From an uncultured Lentisphaerota bacterium (lineage in GTDB: Bacteria > Verrucomicrobiota > Kiritimatiellia > CAIQIC01), in assembly GCA_903889245.1 (NCBI GenBank), contig CAISWQ010000072.1, positions 1-64,000 on the forward strand: a stretch of DNA of 64,000 nt, in the 5' to 3' direction. The notes beneath the pieces are model-generated. The model was not told where the DNA came from, searched no databases, and worked only from the letters and a program-made list of their open reading frames with translations. The translations under genes and the position numbers were made by a program. Of the stretch, positions 21,983-29,788 are shown piece after piece; the first letter of the stretch is position 1; each line of letters opens with the position of its first letter.

Positions 21983-24058
21983 ATGCGTTCATTCAACCTG
22001 TTCTGGCTTGGCTTGGTTTGCACGGCGCTGGCGGCGCGCGCGCAGTTGCCCACGCTGCCGGCGACGCCGCGCGACCTCGAACGCGTGACGCTGCAACTGC
22101 GCGCGAAGTGGCTCGGCATTGACCTGACCAAGCCGCTTTCCGAGCAGAAGCCCGCCGACATCCAGCCGGCGTTGAGCTTGGCGCGCGAGCTGAAACCCGA
22201 CGGGAGCTGGCCCGACATTGATTACGCCAACCCGAGCCGCTCGGCGTGGCCGGCGTACAAACATCCGGCCCGCATCCTGACGCTCGCCATCGCGATGCAC
22301 CAGCCGGGGATCGCGCCGGAGGACCGCGCGCTGCTCAAGGACGCCACCCTGAAGGCGCTGAAGTGGTGGCGCCTCCACGACCCGCAGTGCCCGAACTGGT
22401 GGTACAACATCATCGGCGTGCCGCAGCAGCTTTCGGCGACGGGGCTGCTGATGGGCAGCGACCTCGACCCCGACGACATCCAGTATCTGCTCAAGAACAT
22501 CATGATGCGCGGCAAGCAGATCATGACCGGCCAGAACCGCGTGTGGCTGTCGGGCAACAACCTGAACTTCGGCCTGTTCATGCGCAGCACCCCGATGGTG
22601 CGCGACGCCGCCGACGCCATCTGGGACGAGGTCAAGATGACCACGCGCGAGGGCATCCAGCCCGACGCGAGCTTCCACCAGCACGGCGCGCAGCAGCAGT
22701 TCGGCAACTACGGTCTCTCCTTCGCTAGCGACATCCAGCACTGGTGGGCGATGCTGCGTAACACGAACCTCGGCATCCCACCCAAGAAGGTCAAGGCGGT
22801 GCGCCGCTATATGCTCGACGGCCAGGCGTGGATCACCTGGCGCGGCATGATGGACATCAGCGCGCTGGGCCGCCAGCTCCGGCCCCATGCGCAAGCGAGC
22901 AAGGCCGACAGCGCCATCCTGACGCTCGAACGCATGGCCGAGGTGGATGATGAACTCGCCGACCAGTATCGCGCCGCCGCCGCGCGCCTGCGGCCGGGCG
23001 CGACGAACGATCTGCTCGGCCTGCGCTGGTACTGGCGCTCCGACTACGGCGTCTATCGCCGCCCGGAATTCTGCGCCTCGGTCAAGGCCTGCTCGCCGCG
23101 CGTCATCGGCACCGAAACCTGCAACAGCGAAAATCTTTCCGGCCTCCACCTCGCCGATGGCGCGACCTATTTCTATCGCGACGGCCACGAATATGAGGAC
23201 ATCTTCCCGGTGTGGGACTGGCACCGCCTGCCCGGCACCACCGGCACCCGCGCCGCGAGCCTGACGCCGAACGATAAGAACACCAAGCTGCCCGGCGAGT
23301 TCACCGGCGGCGTCACCGATGGCGCGCGCGGCTGCGCGGCGCTCGACTTTCAGCGCGACGGCGTCAGCGCGCGCAAGGCGTGGTTCTTCGAGGGCGACCT
23401 CGTCATCTGCCTCGGTACGGGCCTCACCGGCAAGAACTGCACCGCGCCCGTGCTGACCTCGATCAACCAGTGCCTCAAGCGCGGCGAGGTCAAGGCGCAG
23501 AGCGCCGGCAAGGTGCTGACGCTGCCCGCCGAGATCGGCGTCCTGACCAAGGTCGCGTGGCTCGAACACGATGGCCTGCGCTATGAATTCCCCGACCTCC
23601 CCACCCTCTCCGCCGGCTCGCAGAAGCAGAGCGGCAACTGGGGCAGCGTCTTCAAGAACGCCGTCACGCCGCCCGACGATGTCACGCTCGACGTCTTCTC
23701 CGCGTGGCTCGACCACACCACGAAGCCCGCCGGCGCGCGTTACGCCTACGCCGTGCGTCCGCTCGCGGGAACCGCCCCGGCCTACCAGATTCTGGCGAAC
23801 ACGATCGAGAAGCAGGCGGTCTGCTGGGACCGCAAGCGCATCGCCGCGGTTTTCTGGACCGCCGGGCAGTTGACCACACCCGACGCCCACGTGATCCGCG
23901 TGGACATCCCCTGCCTGCTCGTCTGGGACGGGAAAAAAGTTTTCGTCAGCGACCCCATCGGCAAAGAGTGGGACGCCAACGTGACGCTTGACGGCAAGAA
24001 AATTTCGATTCACCTGCCGCACGGCGGCGACGCCGGCAAATCCGTCACCACCGAATAG
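21983..24058 (+). CDS. polysaccharide lyase family 8 (hyaluronate/chondroitin AC/xanthan lyase type), secreted
   Basis: This 691-residue protein has a signal peptide (NLFWLGLVCTALAARA). An alpha/alpha toroid carries NWWYNIIGVPQQL, SGNN near 190-193, DASFHQHGAQQQFGNYGLSF and ALGRQLRP. By alignment with chondroitinase AC from memory, His234 and Tyr243 are the catalytic pair, keeping the characteristic 9-residue spacing. The C-terminal half holds the beta-sandwich domains (ENLSGLHLADGATYFY, EYEDIFPVWDWHRLPGTT, the latter a strong PL8 signature). It cleaves uronate-containing polymers by beta-elimination. The products fit GH105, KduI and KduD encoded alongside. Confidence 0.9.
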   Translation: MRSFNLFWLGLVCTALAARAQLPTLPATPRDLERVTLQLRAKWLGIDLTKPLSEQKPADIQPALSLARELKPDGSWPDIDYANPSRSAWPAYKHPARILTLAIAMHQPGIAPEDRALLKDATLKALKWWRLHDPQCPNWWYNIIGVPQQLSATGLLMGSDLDPDDIQYLLKNIMMRGKQIMTGQNRVWLSGNNLNFGLFMRSTPMVRDAADAIWDEVKMTTREGIQPDASFHQHGAQQQFGNYGLSFASDIQHWWAMLRNTNLGIPPKKVKAVRRYMLDGQAWITWRGMMDISALGRQLRPHAQASKADSAILTLERMAEVDDELADQYRAAAARLRPGATNDLLGLRWYWRSDYGVYRRPEFCASVKACSPRVIGTETCNSENLSGLHLADGATYFYRDGHEYEDIFPVWDWHRLPGTTGTRAASLTPNDKNTKLPGEFTGGVTDGARGCAALDFQRDGVSARKAWFFEGDLVICLGTGLTGKNCTAPVLTSINQCLKRGEVKAQSAGKVLTLPAEIGVLTKVAWLEHDGLRYEFPDLPTLSAGSQKQSGNWGSVFKNAVTPPDDVTLDVFSAWLDHTTKPAGARYAYAVRPLAGTAPAYQILANTIEKQAVCWDRKRIAAVFWTAGQLTTPDAHVIRVDIPCLLVWDGKKVFVSDPIGKEWDANVTLDGKKISIHLPHGGDAGKSVTTE

Positions 24059-24086
24059 CACCCGCGCCAGCCCCCGGCCGGCGGCA

Positions 24087-24132
24087 TCTGGCGAACATCC
24101 CGGACTTTTAAAAGTCCGGGATGTTCGCCAGA
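24087..24132. terminator. 46-bp perfect palindrome downstream of the PL8 gene
   Basis: The 23 bases 24087-24109 are the exact reverse complement of 24110-24132, with no spacer and no mismatch, centred on TTTTAAAA. As RNA it is a very stable hairpin starting 29 bp after the PL8 stop and could end the transcript. As DNA it could extrude as a cruciform. No other copy was noticed in this window. Confidence 0.75.
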
Positions 24133-24138
24133 CGCGGG

Positions 24139-24269
24139 TTCCAAGCTTGGAAATTTTCACGCGGTTTTTTCCAAGGCTTGGAAAATGTGATGGCAATACG
24201 TTCCAATCCTTGGAAAACTCCGGCCCGCACTTTTCCAAGCCCGCTGCTGCGGGGCAAGTCCTTGGAAAC
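24139..24269. repeat. four palindromes upstream of kduI, one split by an insert
   Basis: Copies lie at 24139-24153 (2-nt loop), 24165-24185, 24200-24218 and 24231-24269. In the last the two halves (CTTTTCCAAGC and CCTTGGAAAC) are separated by about 19 bases that themselves form CCCGC-TGCT-GCGGG. Its right arm ends 11 bp before the kduI ATG, next to the ribosome binding site (GGAG). Confidence 0.85.
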
Positions 24270-24279
24270 GGAGACCAGC

Positions 24280-25110
24280 ATGAACATTATTCAGACGGCG
24301 GATGGTGAGGCCTACCGGCGGATGACGACGGCGGAACTGCGCGAGCGGTTCCTGCTGGCAAACCTGTTCCAGCCCGGCCGCCTCGAGCTGGCCTACACCG
24401 ATGTGGATCGCGCCGTGGTCGGCGGCAGCGTGCCGACGACGACGACGCTGACGCTCGAAGGCGGGCGCGAGATGGCGTGCGCCTATTTCTGTGAGCGGCG
24501 CGAGGCGGGCCTCATCAACCTCGGCGCGGCGGGCACGGTGACGGTGGACGGCACAACCTACGCGCTCGCGCCGCGCGAGTGCCTCTATATCGGCCGCGGC
24601 AGCAAGGCGGTCAGCTTTGCGAGCGATGCGGCAGCAACACCGGCACAGTTCTACCTCGTTTCCTATCCCGCACACGCGGCTTACCCGACGACGCACATCC
24701 CGCTCGCCAAGGCCAATCACGTCGAGCTGGGTTCGGCGAAGGACGCGAACCGCCGGACGATCCACCAGTTCATCCTGCCCGGCTTCGTGCAGAGTTGCCA
24801 GCTCGTGATGGGCTACACCGAGTTGCACGAGGGCAGCGTCTGGAACACCTTCCCGCCGCACACGCACGACCGGCGCACGGAGGTCTATTGCTACTTCGAC
24901 CTGCCGGCGAACGGCTGCGTGCTACACCTGCTGGGCGCGCCGGACGAGACGCGGCACATCGTCGTGCGCGAAAAGCAGGTCGTGCTTTCGCCGCCGTGGT
25001 CCATCCACAGCGGCGTCGGCACCGGCGGCTACCGCTTCGTCTGGGCGATGGGAGGGGAGAATCAGGTGTTTGGCGACATGGATGCGGTGGATTTGAAGAA
25101 GTTTTCGTGA
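24280..25110 (+). CDS. kduI: 5-dehydro-4-deoxy-D-glucuronate isomerase
   Basis: This cupin-fold enzyme isomerises 5-keto-4-deoxyuronate, the open form of unsaturated uronate, to 2,5-diketo-3-deoxygluconate. The zinc ligands are seen as His194, His196 and Glu201 in PPHTHDRRTEVYCYFD plus His243 in PPWSIHSGVG, each two residues from the E. coli positions. Length (276 aa) matches the family. GGAG at 24270-24273 supports this ATG. The open frame further left runs through palindromes. It is followed by kduD after 56 bp containing a 6-bp period array. Confidence 0.93.
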   Translation: MNIIQTADGEAYRRMTTAELRERFLLANLFQPGRLELAYTDVDRAVVGGSVPTTTTLTLEGGREMACAYFCERREAGLINLGAAGTVTVDGTTYALAPRECLYIGRGSKAVSFASDAAATPAQFYLVSYPAHAAYPTTHIPLAKANHVELGSAKDANRRTIHQFILPGFVQSCQLVMGYTELHEGSVWNTFPPHTHDRRTEVYCYFDLPANGCVLHLLGAPDETRHIVVREKQVVLSPPWSIHSGVGTGGYRFVWAMGGENQVFGDMDAVDLKKFS

Positions 25111-25111
25111 A

Positions 25112-25153
25112 GGATTAAGAGCAAGATTAGGATTACGATTAAGATTAAGAAAA
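25112..25153. repeat. 6-bp period array between kduI and kduD
   Basis: Degenerate 6-base units of the form NGATTA (GGATTA, AGATTA, GGATTA, CGATTA, AGATTA) fill the gap just before the GGAGGA ribosome binding site of kduD. This AT-rich array may help keep the start region unstructured. Confidence 0.7.
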
Positions 25154-25166
25154 GTTGGAGGAAGAA

Positions 25167-25931
25167 ATGAGCGGAATTCTGGATAGCTTCAAGCTCGATG
25201 GCAAAGCGGCGATCGTGACGGGCGCGGCGCGCGGGCTCGGGCAGGCGATGGCCCTGGCGCTGGCAGAGGCTGGCGCGGATGTGCTGGCGGTGGATGTGCT
25301 CGATGCGACGGATACGCAGGCGCAAATCCGCAAGCTCGGCCGCAAAGGCGAAACCCTCACCGGCGACCTGACGAAGGCCGGGGTGCCGACCGATGTGGTC
25401 GCGAAGGCCGTGGCCGCGTTCGGCAGGGTGGATATTCTCGTCAACAACGCCGGCATCATCCGCCGCGCCGACTTCCTCGACTTCAGCGAGAAGGATTGGG
25501 ACGACGTGATGAACCTGAACATCAAGGCGCTGTTCCTGCTCAGCCAGGCGGCGGCGCGCGTGATGGTCAAGAACGGCCGAGGCAAAATCATCAGCGTCGC
25601 CTCGATGCTCTCGTTCCAAGGCGGCATCCGCGTGCCCTCCTACAACGCTTCCAAGAGCGGCGTGATGGGATTGACGCGCCTGATGGCCTGCGAACTCGGC
25701 CCGAAGGGCATTCAGGCGAACGCGATCGCTCCCGGCTACATGGCCACCGACAACACTGCGCCGCTCCGCGCCGACGCCGCGCGCAGCCAGGCAATCCTCG
25801 ACCGCATCCCCGCGGGCCGCTGGGGCACGCCGGACGACCTCAAGGGCGCAGTCGTGTTTCTCGCTTCCGCCGCATCGGATTATCTGAACGGTTACACGAT
25901 TGCCGTGGATGGCGGCTGGCTCGCGCGGTAA
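25167..25931 (+). CDS. kduD: 2-dehydro-3-deoxy-D-gluconate 5-dehydrogenase
   Basis: This classical SDR follows KduI and reduces 2,5-diketo-3-deoxygluconate to 2-keto-3-deoxygluconate. Cofactor motif TGAARGLG, NNAG, Ser in SVASMLSF, catalytic YNASK and the C-terminal GYTIAVDGGWLAR are all present. The opening segment (ILDSFKLDGKAAIVTGAARGL) is characteristic of KduD. GGAGGA at 25157-25162 supports the ATG at 25167 (254 aa) rather than the TTG at 25155. The kinase and aldolase that would follow are not in the window. Confidence 0.92.
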   Translation: MSGILDSFKLDGKAAIVTGAARGLGQAMALALAEAGADVLAVDVLDATDTQAQIRKLGRKGETLTGDLTKAGVPTDVVAKAVAAFGRVDILVNNAGIIRRADFLDFSEKDWDDVMNLNIKALFLLSQAAARVMVKNGRGKIISVASMLSFQGGIRVPSYNASKSGVMGLTRLMACELGPKGIQANAIAPGYMATDNTAPLRADAARSQAILDRIPAGRWGTPDDLKGAVVFLASAASDYLNGYTIAVDGGWLAR

Positions 25932-25950
25932 CGCGTGGCAGGCCGGGGAC

Positions 25951-25970
25951 GGCCACGACGGAGCGTGGCC
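25951..25970 (+). repeat. GGCCACG hairpin repeat, copy 3
   Basis: Identical to 9218-9237, including the CTCCA that follows. It lies 20 bp after kduD. Confidence 0.75.
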
Positions 25971-26009
25971 CTCCACGTCCGGGAAATTTCGCCAGCACCC
26001 CCCTGCAGA

Positions 26010-26067
26010 CTCCAAGGATTGGAAAAGCAAACGGGCCGGTTTTCCAAGCATTGGAAAACCGGCCCGT
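26010..26067. terminator. two palindromes between convergent genes; the second is a 37-nt perfect hairpin
   Basis: Copy one is 26010-26026 (CTCCAAGGATTGGAAAAG). Copy two extends the core outward with ACGGGCCGG/CCGGCCCGT, giving a perfect 17-bp stem with a 3-nt GCA loop at 26031-26067. It lies between the kduD and WecG/TagA stop codons, where it could stop both transcripts. Confidence 0.7.
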
Positions 26068-26088
26068 AGCAGGTGGCGAGCGAGTTGT

Positions 26089-27648
26089 TCAGGTCGGCGG
26101 ATGCACGCGGTGGTGGCGGCGATATTTCCAGAGCAGGTAGAGGAAGCGCGGGTTGCCCACGAGGTAGCGGCGCCACAGACGGCGCGGCTCCATCACCAAG
26201 CGGAACAGCCATTCAAGGCCACAGCGCATCATCCAACGCGGCGCCTGCCGCACATGGCCGGAATGAAAATTGAAAGCTGCGCCGACGGCCAGCAGGGCGG
26301 CGGCGTTCAGCCGCCCGCGCATCCGGGCGACCCAGAAATCCTGGCGCGGCGTACCCAACCCACACCAGACCAGATCCGCGCCTGACGCGTTGATCTGCGC
26401 CACCACCGCCGCCTCCTCGGCCTCGGTCAACGCGCGGAAGGGCGGTGCGTAGGAGCCGACGATCCGCAGTTGGGGAAAGCGTTGGGTCAGGTTCTTCGTG
26501 AGGCCGGCGAGCACCTCCGGCGTGCCGCCGTAGAAAAAGTGGCGGTAGCCGCGCGCCTGTCCATACTCGCACAGCGCCAGCATCAGGTCGGGGCCATAAA
26601 CGCGGCTGACGCGCAGGCGGTGGCGGCGACCGAGCCAGACCAGGGGCATGCCATCGGGCACGGCAAGCCCGGCGGCGTTCATGACCTCCGCCATCCGGGG
26701 ATCATCCACACATTGCAGCATGGTATCGGTGGTACAGAAATGCACGTCGTGCCGTTCACGGCGTTCGATCCAGCCATCCACCTGACGCAGCACCTCGGGG
26801 ATGGAGGTGGCCGCGATGCGCGTGGCAAGGACGGGATAGTATTCCGGCGTGCGGGCTCCGGCCGTTTCGGGGGCGGGCAGAGGGAAGGGCCGCAGCCCGA
26901 TAAGTTGAAGTGCGATTTCAAATATGAAATGCGGGTTGTCCTTGAAGTAGCGCCGCCAGAGGCGCGGCTCGCGGATCAGGCGGTCCAGCCATTGGAAACC
27001 CGCCTTGCGCACCCAGAGCGGGGCCTCGCGTTTGACGCCGGCGTTGACATCGAAGGCGTAGCCGACCGCGCACAACACATGGGCGTTGATCCGTTCCAGA
27101 TGCTGGCGCATGAAATAGAGCTGGCGCGGCGTGCTCAAGCTGATCCAGAAGATGTCGGGCCGGGCGGCGTCCACCTGCCGGCAGAGGTCATCGAGTTCCG
27201 CCTCGGTCAGGTCCCGGAAGGGCGGCGTATAGGTGCCGACCACCTGGATGCCGGGGAAGCGTTCCTCCATTTTTTGCTGGAGCAACTGGGCGACGCCGGG
27301 ACCGGCGCCGTAGAAGAAATGGCGCCAGCCCTTGTCCGCCGAGTAACGACAGACCTCGCGCAGGAGGTCGGGGCCATAGACGCGCTCGATATGGCTGAAG
27401 CCAAAATGTCGGCCGAGCCAGACCAGCGGCATGCCGTCGGGCGTGTTCAGGAAGGACTGGTTCAGCACGCCACGCAGGTAGGGATTGCGATAGGCCTCCA
27501 TGACGCCGGCAACACCGAGCGCGTGGGAATAGACCTTGCGCTGGTTCACGATGGCGTCCTCGAACGCCTGGATCGCCTGCGCCATGTTGATGGCGTGGGT
27601 CTTGACGCCAAGCACACTGAACATCGGTATGGAAGGGGGGGGGGGCAT
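26089..27648 (-). CDS. tandem WecG/TagA/CpsF (GT26) glycosyltransferase fusion
   Basis: This 519-residue protein consists of two homologous GT26 units, where normal members have one of about 240 residues. Unit 1 (10-250) has TPDGMPLVWLG with Asp71, YGPDLL, HFFYGAGPG and TYTPPFRDLTEAE. Unit 2 (270-515) repeats PDGMPLVWLG with Asp332, YGPDLM, HFFYGGTPE and SYAPPFRALTEAE. Such enzymes add the second sugar, often ManNAc-type, to lipid-linked GlcNAc. The GxGxPRQ loop is intact in unit 2 (GLGTPRQDFWV) but altered in unit 1 (SLSTPRQLYFM). The start codon is followed at once by an 11-bp C tract encoding Pro. An internal ATG at codon 9 is an alternative start. It is the last gene of the surface-polysaccharide locus. 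Confidence 0.88.
   Translation of the reverse strand: MPPPPSIPMFSVLGVKTHAINMAQAIQAFEDAIVNQRKVYSHALGVAGVMEAYRNPYLRGVLNQSFLNTPDGMPLVWLGRHFGFSHIERVYGPDLLREVCRYSADKGWRHFFYGAGPGVAQLLQQKMEERFPGIQVVGTYTPPFRDLTEAELDDLCRQVDAARPDIFWISLSTPRQLYFMRQHLERINAHVLCAVGYAFDVNAGVKREAPLWVRKAGFQWLDRLIREPRLWRRYFKDNPHFIFEIALQLIGLRPFPLPAPETAGARTPEYYPVLATRIAATSIPEVLRQVDGWIERRERHDVHFCTTDTMLQCVDDPRMAEVMNAAGLAVPDGMPLVWLGRRHRLRVSRVYGPDLMLALCEYGQARGYRHFFYGGTPEVLAGLTKNLTQRFPQLRIVGSYAPPFRALTEAEEAAVVAQINASGADLVWCGLGTPRQDFWVARMRGRLNAAALLAVGAAFNFHSGHVRQAPRWMMRCGLEWLFRLVMEPRRLWRRYLVGNPRFLYLLWKYRRHHRVHPPT
27635..27645. repeat. 11-bp G/C homopolymer at a start codon
   Basis: Eleven consecutive C on the coding strand follow directly after the ATG of the tandem WecG/TagA gene. 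Slippage here would shift the frame unless translation starts at the internal ATG (codon 9). Confidence 0.85.
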
Positions 27649-27658
27649 GATGAGAAGT

Positions 27659-28822
27659 TCAGGAAACGGAGTCCGCCAGCACCGTTTGATAAACAGCCAG
27701 CGTCTGGCGTGCGGCCCCGGCCCAAGTGAAACGTTTCACGTTGTTCAAACCCTTTTCACGCAGCGTCCGGGCATGATCCGGATGATCGAGCAGGTCAAGC
27801 ACGGCAGCAGCGACGGCCTCCGGATCGTCGGCCTGCACAAACAGCGCACCCTCGCCGGCGATCTCGCGCAGCACCGGCAGATCGGAGCAGATCACCGGCA
27901 CACCCTGACTCTGCGCCTCGACCACCGGGAAGCCGAAGCCTTCATAGTTCGAAAGCAACAGTGCGGCCGTCGCGCCCCGATAGAGGTCTGGCACGCCGAG
28001 GTCCGCGCGATAGTCCAGCAACTCGATCTGTTGCGCCAGCGGGCTGCGTGCCTTGGCCGCGCGCAGCTCGGCGGCATAGGTGCGATCATTGGAGAAACCG
28101 CGGAACAGCAGACGCACGCGGCGCGCCAGATCGGGCCGCAGTTCAGCCAGGTGCTCCACGCCGCGCAACGCCTGAAACTGGCCCTTGTGCGTCATGAATT
28201 TTGCCACGTACACCAGCAGCACGTCGCCGGATCGGCCGACCGGGGTGGTCGCCGGCACCGGCGGCGACCCGTGATGAACGACGATCAGCCTGTCACGGGC
28301 CGCGGGATAACGGCGCGCAGCCTCGTCGCGCACCGCGGCCGAGACCGTGAGCAACGCCCGGCTGCGGCGGAAACAGATGCGCGTGACCCACTCGAAGTAG
28401 AACTGCTCCAGCCGCTCGTAGAAACGCACCCGCTCACGCGGCGTGTGTTCCATCAGGAACTCATAATAGAAATCGTGGATGGTCGTAATGCGGCACGCCG
28501 GGCACCACAGCGGCGTGTCGGTGGCCAGTTTGTGGAGGACGGCCACCCGCTTCCACCAGCAGACCAGCGGCAGCGCCAGGTGCACCCAGAACAGCCGGCT
28601 CACGATGCCCTTGCCCGGCCAGGCAACCTCGACCGGCTTCAGACGTTGCAACGGAAAGCCCAAGGCCGACAACTGGCCGCGCCGCAGCAGGACGCCGATC
28701 TCCAGATGGTCGGGGCAGCACGCATCGAGATGACGCAGCAGGTTGACCGTGTAGGTCCAGATGCCGCTGCCCGTACCGCCTTGGCCCGCCGCCATTGGGA
28801 CTATGTCAATCGCCACATCCAT
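27659..28822 (-). CDS. glycosyltransferase, GT4 family
   Basis: This is a 387-residue GT-B enzyme. The N-terminal domain starts VAIDIVPMAAGQGGTGSGIWTY-like and has the IHDFYYEF loop. The C-terminal nucleotide-sugar domain shows YVAKFMTHKGQFQAL, LLSNYEGFGFPVVEAQSQGVPVI (the EX7E-type motif) and FTWAGAARQTLAVY. Donor and acceptor cannot be assigned, although the layout is mannosyltransferase-like. It lies 11 bp upstream of the WecG/TagA fusion on the same strand. Palindromes at 28831-28910 are in its 5' leader, so a transcription or processing boundary may lie there. Confidence 0.85.
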   Translation of the reverse strand: MDVAIDIVPMAAGQGGTGSGIWTYTVNLLRHLDACCPDHLEIGVLLRRGQLSALGFPLQRLKPVEVAWPGKGIVSRLFWVHLALPLVCWWKRVAVLHKLATDTPLWCPACRITTIHDFYYEFLMEHTPRERVRFYERLEQFYFEWVTRICFRRSRALLTVSAAVRDEAARRYPAARDRLIVVHHGSPPVPATTPVGRSGDVLLVYVAKFMTHKGQFQALRGVEHLAELRPDLARRVRLLFRGFSNDRTYAAELRAAKARSPLAQQIELLDYRADLGVPDLYRGATAALLLSNYEGFGFPVVEAQSQGVPVICSDLPVLREIAGEGALFVQADDPEAVAAAVLDLLDHPDHARTLREKGLNNVKRFTWAGAARQTLAVYQTVLADSVS

Positions 28823-28830
28823 ACATCAAC

Positions 28831-28910
28831 ATTCCAGAGTTTGGAAACCGGGGGAGCTGGTTTTCCCAGGATGGGAAATTCCCGCCGCCATTTTTCCAAG
28901 GCTTGGAAAA
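28831..28910. repeat. three palindromes between two glycosyltransferase genes
   Basis: Copies lie at 28831-28848 (ATTCCAGAGTTTGGAAAC), 28861-28878 (TTTTCCCAGGATGGGAAA) and 28891-28910 (TTTTTCCAAGGCTTGGAAAA). The middle copy carries matched changes on both arms, so pairing is kept while the sequence differs. Confidence 0.85.
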
Positions 28911-28927
28911 CGCCAAGCGCCTGTAAG

Positions 28928-29788
28928 TCACCGCGCCTGGAGACCGCGCTCCGCCGCATGCGGCCAGCGCCAGGAGGCAGCCGACGCGGTCACTGCCGTC
29001 CGCTGTGCCGGGTCATTCAGGAAGAGGTCATAGGTCAGCGGCCATGTTTGCCGATAAGCGCCGGAGAAAAATTTTTCGAGCAGGCGCGCGAGGGTGAGCG
29101 GCCCACGCAAGCCGCGGACCCAGACCGGGGCGGCGGCGCGCAGACGCTGCTCCTCGGCACGTGCGACGGCGCTGGCGCTTAAGTTGTCACCGGTCCATGT
29201 GAACGCCGCCAAGTAGCGCGCCACGTGCGCCGCGCGAAACCCGGCGCGCAGAGCGCGCGCCACGAAGCCCATATCGCCAGCGCTCTGGAAGGAAACATCG
29301 AAGCGCAGACCAGACGCCCAGACCCGCCGACGGAAAAAGAGCGTGCAGGAAAACAGATAGAGGTGCGAGGCGAGGATATAGGGCCAGCGCGGCGCGTGAC
29401 CTTTGCGGAAGGCGAGGAGACGGCCGCCGGCATCCACCACCAGAAAGTCTCCGAACAGCAAGTCCACCTTGGGATGCGCGTCGAAATAATTCCGCACAAA
29501 GTCCAGCGTGCCGGGCAGATATTGTTCGTCATCGTTCAGCCAGGCGAGGATGTCGCCCTGCGTCGCCGCCAGCCCCTGATTCAGCGCGCCATAGAGCCCG
29601 GCAGAACCGGCGGCCTGGGCCAGGAGACGGCACACGCCACCGTTGACCAGAGCGCCCGGTGGTGGGCCCTTGTGCACCACCACCTGCTCAACCTCCGCTA
29701 GACCTTGATCGGCGACGGAGGCCGCGCAGTGTTGCAGATAGGGTGAAGTTCCGCGTGTGGCGGTGACGATGGAGAAACGCGGGATCAT
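28928..29788 (-). CDS. glycosyltransferase, GT2 family
   Basis: This GT-A enzyme has the start IPRFSIVTATRGTSPYLQHC, the nucleotide-binding stretch LNQGLAATQGDILAWLNDDE (the NDDE acts as the metal-binding DxD) and a later QSAGDMGFVARAL. ATG at 29788 is chosen (286 aa) because it overlaps the stop of the upstream epimerase gene as ATGA. Sugar specificity is unknown. The C-terminal 80 residues are poorly conserved and end just before the palindrome cluster. Confidence 0.8.
   Translation of the reverse strand: MIPRFSIVTATRGTSPYLQHCAASVADQGLAEVEQVVVHKGPPPGALVNGGVCRLLAQAAGSAGLYGALNQGLAATQGDILAWLNDDEQYLPGTLDFVRNYFDAHPKVDLLFGDFLVVDAGGRLLAFRKGHAPRWPYILASHLYLFSCTLFFRRRVWASGLRFDVSFQSAGDMGFVARALRAGFRAAHVARYLAAFTWTGDNLSASAVARAEEQRLRAAAPVWVRGLRGPLTLARLLEKFFSGAYRQTWPLTYDLFLNDPAQRTAVTASAASWRWPHAAERGLQAR

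Noticed and set aside
24139-24279. Riboswitch ahead of kduI
   Set aside because: The structure consists of copies of the palindrome family found at unrelated genes. No known riboswitch core was recognised.
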